64,000 nucleotides of DNA. It comes from Peptoniphilus mikwangii (GTDB lineage Bacteria > Bacillota > Clostridia > Tissierellales > Peptoniphilaceae). Position 1 is the stretch's first letter; each line of letters starts with the position of its first letter. Positions 27,963 through 36,404 of the stretch are shown piece after piece. A program made the translations under genes and the position numbers. The stretch covers positions 391,343 through 455,342 of the forward strand of contig NZ_AUQY01000005.1 of NCBI RefSeq assembly GCF_000468535.1, read 5' to 3'. The notes beneath the pieces were generated by a model. That model saw only the letters and a program-made list of their open reading frames with translations, was not told the origin of the DNA and did no database searches.

Positions 27963-28616
27963 ATGTTATATAATTCAATTTTTAAGGATAATATATTTAA
28001 TCAAAGTATGGCGTTAAAATATGGATTTAAAAAAGAAAATAATCATTATCTATTGCAAAAAGAAATCGGCATTGGTGGATTTTTAGTAAAATTTGAAATT
28101 TGGGACAAACAATTTAAAGTTACAATTTTAGAAAAACCTGATATGGTGGAATATTTACCTTTTGAAGTATACAACACTTCAGGTGAATTTGTATCTAAAA
28201 TTAGATTTGAAGTTGATCTGTTAATAGACGAAATTGTTGATTTGTGTTTTAACAGTATTAGTGTGCGTAAAGAACTTCTTAGATATGTTATGGATGAATT
28301 TGGAACCATTCCTGAAAAACCGTGGGATAATTATGATAGTTATTGTACATTGAAAACAAATTTAAGCAAAAAATGGTATGGAGTATTTATGATTATTCCC
28401 GGTAGCTACTTGGGGATTAAGAAAAATGAAAATGTAGATGTTTTAAATATTAAATTAGAACCTGATGAAGTGAAAAAATTGATAGATAATAAGCAGTATT
28501 TTCCGGCATATCATATGAACAAAAAACATTGGATAACTATTCTTTTAAATAGAAATACCGATTTGAATATAATTAAGGAATTAATTAGTAAAAGTTTTTA
28601 TTTAGTAGAAAATTAA
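27963..28616 (+). CDS. MmcQ/YjbR family protein
   Basis: A 217-residue protein. The C-terminal half is a clear MmcQ/YjbR (CyaY-like fold) domain: FGTIPEKPWDNYDSYCTLKT, KKWYGVFMII, DVLNIKLEPDEVKKLI and the diagnostic PAYHMNKKHWITILL. The N-terminal 90 residues form an extra domain seen in longer family members. Some relatives bind DNA, but the role is not established. It has its own GGAGG RBS and stands alone between gaps. Confidence 0.85.
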   Translation: MLYNSIFKDNIFNQSMALKYGFKKENNHYLLQKEIGIGGFLVKFEIWDKQFKVTILEKPDMVEYLPFEVYNTSGEFVSKIRFEVDLLIDEIVDLCFNSISVRKELLRYVMDEFGTIPEKPWDNYDSYCTLKTNLSKKWYGVFMIIPGSYLGIKKNENVDVLNIKLEPDEVKKLIDNKQYFPAYHMNKKHWITILLNRNTDLNIIKELISKSFYLVEN

Positions 28617-28962
28617 AATGGTGATTGAAGTATTGTTAATATTGTATTATCAAATCAGTAATTATAAAAATTCATAAATTTATAATAATTGGATTATACA
28701 TCTTATATGACAAAATAAAAGCTATGCCCATATGGAGCATGGCTTATTTTAATACTTCAGTATATATCTGTAAACATAATACTTGTATAAGATTCGGGAA
28801 ATGAGGTAGAAAATATAAGATTTTAAGGTTTGAAAGTGAAGAAATTTCTTTCATAGTTACACTGATAAATATTTATATTGGAACTTAAGTAGTTATAAAT
28901 ATAAAAACAGAACATAAGTTTACAAACATATGTTCCTATGATAAAATTTTATTGGTGATATT
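28617..28962. other. Intergenic stretch with a terminator-like hairpin
   Basis: The 346-base gap contains one clear structure: a hairpin at 28712-28751 in which AAAATAAAAGC / ATGC pair with GCAT / GGCTTATTTT, suitable to end transcription from either side. The remainder is AT-rich, and I see no gene, RNA motif or convincing promoter apart from short TATAAT-like strings. Confidence 0.5.
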
Positions 28963-30198
28963 ATGGAATTAACAGAAAAACTAAAAATATTAAGTGATGC
29001 CGCAAAATATGATGTCAGCTGTTCGTCAAGTAATTCAGACAGAAAAAATAAGGGAGGACTTGGAGATGCAAAGTCATGTGGAATTTGTCATAGCTGGAGT
29101 GAAGATGGAAGATGTATTTCGCTACTTAAAATTTTACTTACTAATAAGTGCATTTATAATTGTGAATATTGTGTTAACAGAGCATCAAATGATACTTTAA
29201 GAGCGGAATTTACACCTCGTGAAATTGCGGATATTACAATCAATTTCTATAAGAGAAATTATATAGAAGGTCTGTTTCTATCAAGCGGGATAGTTAAAAG
29301 TCCAGATTATACTATGGAAAAGTTGATTGAAGTTGCAGAAATTTTAAGGATAGAACAAAATTTTAACGGCTATATTCATATAAAGGCAATTCCCGGGGCA
29401 AATGAAGATTTGATAAAAAGGCTTGGACTTTTAGTTGACAGAATTAGTGTTAATATTGAACTTCCTACAAGCAAATCTCTTGCACTTCTTGCTCCTCAAA
29501 AGTCTTATGAAAAGATATTTTTACCAATGAATAGTATAAAAAATAATATTTTTGAGAATAGATATGACAGAAAAAAATTTAGAAATGCTCCGTTATTTGT
29601 ACCTGCCGGACAAACTACTCAAATGATAGTCGGAGCAAGTAGAGAAGATGATTTAGCTATAATAAATAGAGCTGAGGAATTATATAATAGTTTTGAACTG
29701 AAAAGAGTGTATTATTCAAGCTATGTACCGGTTATAAAGTCGAAGTATACAGAAGGAATAGAACAGTCTTCGCTACTTAGAGAACATAGAATTTATCAAG
29801 CTGATTTTTTGATGCGATTTTATGGATTTAAATCCAATGATATACTTAAAAAATCAAATCCGTTTTTTGATTTAAGGATAGATCCGAAGGCGAATTGGGC
29901 TATTGATAACATCGAAATTTTTCCGATTGAAATAAATAGTGCCACTTATGAAGAACTTTTAAAAATTCCGGGATTCGGACCAAGTTATGCAAAGAGAATT
30001 ATAAAAGCCAGAGCTTATTCCGCTCTTGGATATGATGATTTAAGAACACTTAAAATTTCTACGAAGAGAGCTAAAAATTTTATCACTGTTAAAGGCGTTT
30101 ATAGAGGAATAAATTATTCCACAAAAGAATCTTTGAAAGATTATATGAGCCTTTCCGATAGCGATAATTTTAAACAAATCAGTATTTGGGATGTGTAG
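28963..30198 (+). CDS. Putative DNA modification/repair radical SAM protein (TIGR03916-like)
   Basis: A 411-residue radical SAM protein. The N-terminal CGICHSWSEDGRCISLLK is followed by the cluster motif Cys63-x3-Cys67-x2-Cys70 (CIYNCEYCVNRA). A helix-hairpin-helix near residues 325-345 (LLKIPGFGPSYAKRIIKARA) suggests DNA contact. This is the family repeatedly found beside a uracil-DNA-glycosylase-like partner and thought to act in DNA repair or modification, without a demonstrated reaction. The partner gene follows after 2 bases. Confidence 0.88.
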   Translation: MELTEKLKILSDAAKYDVSCSSSNSDRKNKGGLGDAKSCGICHSWSEDGRCISLLKILLTNKCIYNCEYCVNRASNDTLRAEFTPREIADITINFYKRNYIEGLFLSSGIVKSPDYTMEKLIEVAEILRIEQNFNGYIHIKAIPGANEDLIKRLGLLVDRISVNIELPTSKSLALLAPQKSYEKIFLPMNSIKNNIFENRYDRKKFRNAPLFVPAGQTTQMIVGASREDDLAIINRAEELYNSFELKRVYYSSYVPVIKSKYTEGIEQSSLLREHRIYQADFLMRFYGFKSNDILKKSNPFFDLRIDPKANWAIDNIEIFPIEINSATYEELLKIPGFGPSYAKRIIKARAYSALGYDDLRTLKISTKRAKNFITVKGVYRGINYSTKESLKDYMSLSDSDNFKQISIWDV

Positions 30199-30200
30199 CT

Positions 30201-30926
30201 ATGAATTATATTTATGACGGAAGCTTTGAAGGTCTTCTATGTACTCTGTTTGACGCTTACAAAATAATAGATACGGTAAATATAGTGAAAAAATCGAATC
30301 AAGTTAATTTTTTTGAAGATGAAGCAGTAGTAATAAGTGATACTTGTGTTTCAAATAGAGTTAAAAAATCCATAATACAAAAATTTTCATACAGATTTTT
30401 TATAGAAATATATATTTGCTATTTATCTGATACTGTAAACAAAGAAAATATTATAGCAAGGACTGTTAAAGGTGTTTACAAAAACGGAATTAATTTTTTA
30501 AATAGTGCAAATGAAAATGTAGTTGAATTTAACAAAATTATAAAATCGGTTTATAGAGAAATACATAGATATCAAGGCTTGCTTAGATTTAGAGAGGTTC
30601 AGGAAGAGTTTTTATTTGCGGAGTTTGAACCGAAAAATGACATACTTGAAATTTTAAGTGTACATTTTAAAAAGAGAATGCCAAACGAAAAATTTATGAT
30701 ACATGATGTTTTAAGAAAAAAATGTGTGATTTCAGATAAAGGTAATGTAAATACATTTTATGTTACCGATTTAAAGATTTCAGATACTGAAAGAGAAAAA
30801 TTTTTTGGAGAAGCTTGGAAGTTATTTTATAAAAGTGTATGTATTGAAGAAAGAAAAAATAAAAAGTTGATGCAGTCCAATATGCCTAAGAAATACTGGA
30901 AATATTTATGTGAAAAAGCAAATTGA
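30201..30926 (+). CDS. Putative DNA metabolism partner protein (TIGR03915-like)
   Basis: A 241-residue protein opening with YIYDGSFEGLLCTLFDAYK, the hallmark of the TIGR03915 family that accompanies the radical SAM protein upstream. In many other genomes this domain is fused to a uracil-DNA glycosylase; here there is no glycosylase extension, since the length covers only the linking domain. The ATG at 30201 begins 2 bases after the upstream stop. The function is unknown beyond the genomic pairing. Confidence 0.82.
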   Translation: MNYIYDGSFEGLLCTLFDAYKIIDTVNIVKKSNQVNFFEDEAVVISDTCVSNRVKKSIIQKFSYRFFIEIYICYLSDTVNKENIIARTVKGVYKNGINFLNSANENVVEFNKIIKSVYREIHRYQGLLRFREVQEEFLFAEFEPKNDILEILSVHFKKRMPNEKFMIHDVLRKKCVISDKGNVNTFYVTDLKISDTEREKFFGEAWKLFYKSVCIEERKNKKLMQSNMPKKYWKYLCEKAN

Positions 30927-30982
30927 ATTTTTAAAAAACAAAGGTTATGCAAAATTGGGTATAAGAAACCTGAGGTGTTATT

Positions 30983-31612
30983 ATGAAAAATAAAGTCAAA
31001 CAATATGAAGTAATAGACTATTTATATGGATATATATTAAAAAATTATAATGGAGCAAGGCTTATATCTGAAAAATCTTTAGAGCTTGAAAACTTTATTC
31101 AAAATGATTTTGAGAGTTCTGAAAAAAACTGTTCATTAGTTGCATCTACACGAGTTATAAAATACTATGCTGATAGGATAAGCATTTTACCTAAAGATGA
31201 AAGTGAGATCTTTAAGCAGATATATACTCTTGCCCAAAAATATAATTATAATGAAAAAATTGGGATATTTTCAACTAAGGTAGATGATATTTTGAGAGAT
31301 TATTTTACTTTTTTTAAAGTTAATACTATTAGTAGAGGACATTATTTTGGGAATTTTTACAAGCCTGTAAAAAAGGAAATAGATGAGAATAGACCGCTTG
31401 TTATGAATATTGCATTTGGGGAATATCATAATCATACTGTCACAGTAACCGGATATAAAATATTTAAATTTAAGAATATGAAAATTAAATTTATAGAATT
31501 GTATGATGGTTGGAGGAGAGAAAAGTCTTATATTGATTATAATATTTTTGCACAAGGTATTTTTTCAAAAGGAATTTGTTCATATTATACTATAAAAATA
31601 ATCAATAATTGA
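30983..31612 (+). CDS. C39-like cysteine peptidase candidate
   Basis: A 209-residue protein with a plausible papain-like triad: Cys50 in KNCSLVASTRVIKYY, His149 or His151 in EYHNHTVTVTGYKIF, and Asp175 in LYDGW. That order and spacing fit C39-like/BtrH-type folds. There is no signal peptide or membrane segment, so it would act inside the cell. It follows the radical SAM pair after 56 bases with its own GAGGTG RBS. The family assignment rests on motif reading only and the substrate is unknown. Confidence 0.6.
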   Translation: MKNKVKQYEVIDYLYGYILKNYNGARLISEKSLELENFIQNDFESSEKNCSLVASTRVIKYYADRISILPKDESEIFKQIYTLAQKYNYNEKIGIFSTKVDDILRDYFTFFKVNTISRGHYFGNFYKPVKKEIDENRPLVMNIAFGEYHNHTVTVTGYKIFKFKNMKIKFIELYDGWRREKSYIDYNIFAQGIFSKGICSYYTIKIINN

Positions 31613-31624
31613 TAAATATTATCA

Positions 31625-31680
31625 TTGACAAAATTAATACAGATAGTTATACTATAATAACAAATAAGGTATACCTAATT
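31625..31680 (+). promoter_or_regulatory. Promoter and DtxR/MntR-type operator of the metal ABC operon
   Basis: TTGACA at 31625-31630, 17-base spacer, TATACT at 31648-31653. An 18-base near-palindrome, AATAAGGTATACCTAATT at 31663-31680 (two mismatched positions), starts about where transcription should begin. The AGGTATACCT core resembles DtxR-family sites, and the operon ends with a DtxR-family gene, so metal-loaded autoregulation is the natural reading. Confidence 0.75.
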
Positions 31681-31707
31681 TTGGAAATATAAGGAGGACA
31701 TAAAAAA

Positions 31708-32664
31708 TTGAAGAAATCATTATTAATTTTGAGCTTATTATTGGTACTTGTTGGATGTGGAAAAGGGAATAATTCTGCGACAACAAATATGCCTGAAAAA
31801 AATGATACAAAGCAAGAACAAGTGTCAGATAAAAAAGTGGTAACTGTAACAACATCATTTTTATATGATATGGTAGGACAGCTTGCAGGGGATAGTGTAG
31901 AAAGACAGTTAATTATTCCTGCCGGAGAAGATCCGCATTTATATATTGCTAAACCTCAAGATTTAGGAAAAATTACTAATGCAGATTTAGTTTTATATCA
32001 TGGATTACATTTTGAAGGTAAAATGCAAGATGTATTAGAAGAAAAAGGATATGCTGTTGCATCAACATTTTCTGAAGATAAAATAGGAACTATGGAAGAA
32101 AACGGACAACAAATTATAGATCCTCATTTCTGGTTTGATATTGATTTATATAAAGAAGCAACTAAAAATGCAAGTGAAAAGTTAATTGAACTTCTTCCTG
32201 AAGAACAAGAAAAGATTAAAAAAAATACTGAAATGTATTTAGCTGAACTTGAAAAATTAGATGAAGAAAATACTAAAGAGCTTGCACAACTTCCTGAGAA
32301 TGGAAGATATTTGATAACTCCTCATGATGCTTTCAATTATTTCTCAAGAAAATATAATATTGAAGTAGTAGCACCACAAGGAGTAAGTACTGATAGTGAG
32401 GTTGCAAATAAAGATATTGAAGATACAATAAACTTTATAATAGATCATAAAGTAAAGGCAATTTTTGCAGAATCAACAACAGACCCTGCAAGAATGGAAA
32501 AATTAAAAGAAGCTTGTGCGGCAAAGGGATTTGAAGTAAAGGTAGTAAGTGGAGAAGGAAATGAACTTTTCTCAGATTCATTAGCTCCTGAAGGACAAGA
32601 TGGAGACACCTATATTGATATGTACAAGCATAATGTAAAATTAATTGTCGACAATTTAAAGTAA
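31708..32664 (+). CDS. Mn/Zn-type ABC transporter substrate-binding lipoprotein
   Basis: A 318-residue cluster A-I metal-binding lipoprotein, with lipobox LVGC (Cys near residue 17) after a TTG start and AAGGAGG RBS. Likely metal ligands are His in GEDPHLY and DPHFWFD, His in LITPHDAFNYF, and an acidic residue in the FAESTTDPARM region. It lacks the His-rich loop of ZnuA, which favours Mn (or TroA-like mixed Mn/Zn) binding. First gene of a five-gene operon in the order SBP-ATPase-permease-permease-repressor, as in troABCDR of Treponema. Confidence 0.92.
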   Translation: MKKSLLILSLLLVLVGCGKGNNSATTNMPEKNDTKQEQVSDKKVVTVTTSFLYDMVGQLAGDSVERQLIIPAGEDPHLYIAKPQDLGKITNADLVLYHGLHFEGKMQDVLEEKGYAVASTFSEDKIGTMEENGQQIIDPHFWFDIDLYKEATKNASEKLIELLPEEQEKIKKNTEMYLAELEKLDEENTKELAQLPENGRYLITPHDAFNYFSRKYNIEVVAPQGVSTDSEVANKDIEDTINFIIDHKVKAIFAESTTDPARMEKLKEACAAKGFEVKVVSGEGNELFSDSLAPEGQDGDTYIDMYKHNVKLIVDNLK

Positions 32665-32672
32665 TAATTATA

Positions 32673-32695
32673 GCAGAGTAGGTTAACTACTCTGC
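32673..32695 (+). promoter_or_regulatory. Intercistronic hairpin in the metal operon
   Basis: GCAGAGTAG and CTACTCTGC form a perfect 9-bp stem with a 5-base loop, followed by AATTTTAG rather than a full T-run. It lies between the binding protein and ATPase genes, where such stems often stabilise or partly terminate the message so that the binding protein is made in excess. Confidence 0.65.
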
Positions 32696-32714
32696 AATTT
32701 TAGAAAGGAATTAT

Positions 32715-33440
32715 ATGGAAAAAATAATTATAAAGGTAGAGGACTTAACTATAGCATACCATGATAAACCTGTACTTTGGGATAATGATATAGATATAAT
32801 GGAAAATTCAAGGACGGCAATAATCGGACCGAATGGAGCCGGAAAATCTACATTACTTAAAGGAATTTTAGGTTTACAAAAAAAACTATCCGGTGAAGTT
32901 TTAATAATGGGAAAGCCTTTTAAAGATGTTCAAAAAGAAATAGCATATATTCCTCAAGCAAGTTCTGTAAATTGGGATTTTCCCACAACGGTATTGGATG
33001 TTGTCTTAATGGGAAGATACGTCCATCTCGGTTGGATAAAAAGACCGTCAAAAAAAGATTATGAAATTGCATATAAAGCTCTTGAAACTATAGGTATGTC
33101 AGAGTTTAAAGATAGACAAATTTCTCAACTTTCCGGAGGACAAAGACAGAGGGTTTTTGTTGCAAGAGCAATTGCCCAGGATGCACAAATATATTTTATG
33201 GATGAACCTCTTGCGGGAGTAGATAAAGTAACTGAAAAAGTAATTATTGAATTTTTGAAAGAATCTCAAAAAAAGGGAAAGACTTCAATAGTTGTGCATC
33301 ATGATTTGAGTACTATAAAAGAGTATTTTGACCATGTTGTAATTCTAAATAAGAGAGTTATAGCACAAGGTCTTGTTAATGATGTATTTAATAAAGAAAA
33401 TTTAGAAAAAGCAATGATGATAGGTGATAGAAATGTTTAG
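32715..33440 (+). CDS. Metal ABC transporter ATP-binding protein
   Basis: A 241-residue ATPase with Walker A GPNGAGKST near residue 39, Q-loop IPQASSVNWDFPTT, signature LSGGQRQR, Walker B IYFMDEPLAGVD and switch His in VVHHDLS. The VNWDFP stretch after the Q-loop is typical for Mn/Zn importers. It overlaps the first permease gene by 8 bases. Confidence 0.95.
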   Translation: MEKIIIKVEDLTIAYHDKPVLWDNDIDIMENSRTAIIGPNGAGKSTLLKGILGLQKKLSGEVLIMGKPFKDVQKEIAYIPQASSVNWDFPTTVLDVVLMGRYVHLGWIKRPSKKDYEIAYKALETIGMSEFKDRQISQLSGGQRQRVFVARAIAQDAQIYFMDEPLAGVDKVTEKVIIEFLKESQKKGKTSIVVHHDLSTIKEYFDHVVILNKRVIAQGLVNDVFNKENLEKAMMIGDRNV

Positions 33441-34314
33441 TCATGAAATTTTATCAAGCTATTCTTTTATAATAGTTTCGATAGGCACATTTTTACTTGC
33501 TATGGCATCCGGAGCAATAGGTTGTATAACAGTTTTGAAGGGACAATCTTTAATAGGAGATGCAATTGGACACTCTTCTTTTCCGGGGATTATACTTGCC
33601 TTTATGCTTTTTATGCAAAGAGATCCTGTAATACTTTTGATTGGAGCGATATTTTCAGGAGCTGTTGCCTTTGTATTAATTCAGGTTATACATTCTAATT
33701 CAAAACTTGATTTAGATGCAATACTTGCGGTTATTTTATCAAGTTTTTTTGGACTTGGCATGGTTTTCAAAAGTTATATACAAGGTAATCCTAAATTTGC
33801 AGGTGCATCTCAATCAGGACTTCAAAATTATATTTTCGGACAGGCTGCTTATATAATGAAAGATGATATAAGATTAATTCTATTTGTAGCTATAACAGCA
33901 TTATTACTTTTAATTATATTTTATAAAGAAATAAAAATTTTTGTGTTTGATGAAATATATTCAAAGACAATAGGGCTAAACACAACACTTTTATATGGAA
34001 TTATACTTTTTATGACTATGAGTTTGATAGCAACAGGATTAAAGCTTGTAGGAGCCATATTAATATCATCTTTGTTAATAGTTCCGGCAATAACAGCACT
34101 TCAATGGAGCAATAGGTTTAATGTAGTTTTAGTTATAGCATCATTTGTAGGTGGAGTTTCTGCATTAATAGGGACATATATTTCAACGGCATATAACGGA
34201 ATGAGTACAGGACCTACTATCATACTTATAATGAGTACATTTGCTTTTATTTCCCTGATTATAGGGCCGCATGGAATGATAGCAAATCTTAGAATGAGGA
34301 GGAAGTATAAATGA
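33433..34314 (+). CDS. Metal ABC transporter permease 1
   Basis: A 293-residue ABC-3 family permease with eight to nine hydrophobic helices. DAIGHSSFPGIILAF near residue 45 and the LVGAILISSLLIVPA helix are characteristic. The ATG at 33433 is used; a GTG at 33424 is possible but lies inside the RBS. The gene overlaps both the ATPase gene and the second permease gene, so subunits are made in a coupled way. Confidence 0.93.
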   Translation: MFSHEILSSYSFIIVSIGTFLLAMASGAIGCITVLKGQSLIGDAIGHSSFPGIILAFMLFMQRDPVILLIGAIFSGAVAFVLIQVIHSNSKLDLDAILAVILSSFFGLGMVFKSYIQGNPKFAGASQSGLQNYIFGQAAYIMKDDIRLILFVAITALLLLIIFYKEIKIFVFDEIYSKTIGLNTTLLYGIILFMTMSLIATGLKLVGAILISSLLIVPAITALQWSNRFNVVLVIASFVGGVSALIGTYISTAYNGMSTGPTIILIMSTFAFISLIIGPHGMIANLRMRRKYK

Positions 34315-35456
34315 ATATGTTAAGTGGATTATGGCATTATTTTTTAATTTCCTATGAATCTCTTTTAGTATTGTCTATTACTTCAGTAACATGTGCACTT
34401 ATAGGCTCATTCTTGGTTTTAAGAAAATTGTCAATGGTATCGGATGCTATTTCGCACTCTGTACTTCTGGGTATAGTAATTGCATTTTTTATAACAAAAG
34501 ATGTATCATCACCACTTTTAATTGTAGGAGCGGCACTTTTTGGAGTACTTACTGTTTTTGCAATCGAAATGTTATCAGGAACAGGCCTTGTAGATAATGA
34601 TGATGCGGTCGGAATAGTATTTCCGCTATTTTTTGCACTTGCAGTAATATTAATTACTAAATTTGCAAGGAATGTTCACTTAGATACTGATATAGTACTT
34701 ATGGGTGAGGTAATAATGGCACCCATAAATAGAGTTGTGGTATTAGGGCATTCAATGCCTAAAGCACTTTTTCAGATGTCCATATTATTTATTGTGAATT
34801 TGGCATTTATAATTATATTTTTTAAAGAACTTAAGATTACTACATTTGATCGTGAATTTGCAATAATAGCAGGTTTTTCTTCAACAATATTGTTCTATGT
34901 TCTAATGACATTATCATCAATGACGGCAGTAGTTGCCTTTGATGCAGTAGGTGCAATACTTGTAGTTTCATTCTTGATAACGCCGGGAGCATCTTCTTAT
35001 TTAATAACAAAAGATTTGAAAAAAATGATACTTATATCATGTATATATGCTTTGATAAATTCTATATTAGGGTATTTATTTGCAATGATTTTTAATGTAT
35101 CTATGTCCGGTATGACAGCTGCTATGGCAGGATTGACTTTCTTTTTAACATTTTTATTTAATAGAGATGGACTTATAACTTCTATAATTCTCAGAATGAA
35201 AAACAAACAGAATTTTAGACTTGATCTTATGATTATGCATATAGGCAATCATATAGGGGAAGAAGGAGAGAATGAAGAACTGGGAATTGATTCTATAAGG
35301 AATCACTTGATGTGGAAACAGGAAGAAATAGAAAAACATGCAAAAAAATTAATAGAGCAGGGAATTATATATATAGACAAGAAAGATGCAGAGTATAAAT
35401 TGACAGAAAAAGGTTATACAATATATGATAAAATAAAATCGGATTATGGGATGTGA
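34311..35456 (+). CDS. Metal ABC transporter permease 2 with C-terminal winged-helix-like extension
   Basis: A 381-residue ABC-3 permease. Residues 1-280 give the usual helices (SDAISHSVLLGIVIAFF; DAVGAILVVSFLITPG). About 85 further residues are cytosolic and end with KKLIEQGIIYIDKKDAEYKL and TEKGYTIYDK, a pattern of recognition helix plus beta-wing like the end of DtxR/MarR winged helices. TroD-type permeases are also longer than their partners. The following repressor gene overlaps its last 11 bases. Confidence 0.9.
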   Translation: MNMLSGLWHYFLISYESLLVLSITSVTCALIGSFLVLRKLSMVSDAISHSVLLGIVIAFFITKDVSSPLLIVGAALFGVLTVFAIEMLSGTGLVDNDDAVGIVFPLFFALAVILITKFARNVHLDTDIVLMGEVIMAPINRVVVLGHSMPKALFQMSILFIVNLAFIIIFFKELKITTFDREFAIIAGFSSTILFYVLMTLSSMTAVVAFDAVGAILVVSFLITPGASSYLITKDLKKMILISCIYALINSILGYLFAMIFNVSMSGMTAAMAGLTFFLTFLFNRDGLITSIILRMKNKQNFRLDLMIMHIGNHIGEEGENEELGIDSIRNHLMWKQEEIEKHAKKLIEQGIIYIDKKDAEYKLTEKGYTIYDKIKSDYGM

Positions 35457-35865
35457 TGATTTGAGTTCAACGAGAAAAGATTATTTGCAAGCAATATATA
35501 GGCTTTCTAAGGAGAAAGGCTATACTACTAATAAAGATATTTCTGAATATTTTAGCATATCAAGACCATCGGTAAGTGAGATGATTAAAAAATTAAATAC
35601 ACTTGGCATGTTAAGATTAGATAAAAATAAAATATCACTATCAGAAAAAGGAATAGAGGAAGCAAAAAAAATCTTATCAAAGCATAGAATTTGGGAGTAT
35701 TTTTTGACAGTGAATTTAAAAATGGATCCTAAAAAAGTTCATGAGCAAGCAGATATATTAGATCATATAACAAGTGATGAGCTTAGAGATGCACTTAATA
35801 AATATTTAGGCTATCCGACACTTAGCCCTAATGGAAATGATATATATGAAAATATAAAAGAATAA
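35446..35865 (+). CDS. DtxR/MntR-family metal-dependent repressor
   Basis: A 139-residue regulator (134 if the TTG at 35461 is used). The winged helix is ISEYFSISRPSVSEMIKKLN, and the metal/dimer domain contains LSKHRIWEYFL and VHEQADILDHI, in which Glu, Asp and His occupy the usual ligand positions. The Cys of iron-type DtxR is replaced by Asp, as expected for a Mn-type (MntR/TroR) protein. There is no SH3 domain. Last gene of the metal operon and the likely ligand of the palindrome upstream of the binding-protein gene. Confidence 0.9.
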   Translation: MGCDDLSSTRKDYLQAIYRLSKEKGYTTNKDISEYFSISRPSVSEMIKKLNTLGMLRLDKNKISLSEKGIEEAKKILSKHRIWEYFLTVNLKMDPKKVHEQADILDHITSDELRDALNKYLGYPTLSPNGNDIYENIKE

Positions 35866-35871
35866 CAAAAA

Positions 35872-35903
35872 ACACTTAAATGTAAAATCATTTAAGTGTT
35901 TTT
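35872..35903. terminator. Bidirectional terminator after the metal operon
   Basis: ACACTTAAATG and CATTTAAGTGT form an 11-bp stem, with A residues before and T residues after. It also sits at the end of the converging zinc-ribbon gene. Confidence 0.88.
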
Positions 35904-35904
35904 A

Positions 35905-36270
35905 TTATATTTTGTTTCCGCATTTTGGACAATATAGAAAATCCTCATCAGTTGAATAACCGCAGTTTGAACATTTTTTAACAGCATTTTCATGTCCATA
36001 ATAGATTAAGTAACATTCTTTAATTTCGACATTATTGCCATATTCCAATTGCTTTCCGATTTGTGGATTAAGCTCATAAATTTCATTACAGCAATAGTAT
36101 TTAACATAATATTTTTTATTCCATTTAATAGTGGGTATGAAAAATAATGATAATACCGTATAGATCATAAAAACTTCAATTCTTTCATATTTTCCGCATT
36201 TGTGAATACATAGTTTTGAGTTATAATCAAGAATTTTTCTTTTTTGATTTATTCCTAATATGAAAAACAT
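35905..36270 (-). CDS. Zinc-ribbon domain protein
   Basis: A 121-residue protein. The N-terminal half (MFFILGINQKRKIL ... KCGKYERIEVFMIYTVLSLF) matches the zinc-ribbon family with a hydrophobic helix and the FFIPTIKWNKKYYV segment; the C-terminus carries CSNCGYSTDEDFLYCPKCGNKI-like paired CxxC knuckles. The reverse-strand ATG at 36270 is preceded by AGGAGG. The function of this family is not known. Confidence 0.8.
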   Translation of the reverse strand: MFFILGINQKRKILDYNSKLCIHKCGKYERIEVFMIYTVLSLFFIPTIKWNKKYYVKYYCCNEIYELNPQIGKQLEYGNNVEIKECYLIYYGHENAVKKCSNCGYSTDEDFLYCPKCGNKI

Positions 36271-36404
36271 AATGCCTCCTAATATATTAATAACCTAATT
36301 ATACATCAATTGAATAAATTTTAAAGTTTTTTACTCTATTTATGGAAAAAATTACAGAAAAGGGTTATAATTGTTATTAATTTATATATATGGAGGAATT
36401 TTTA

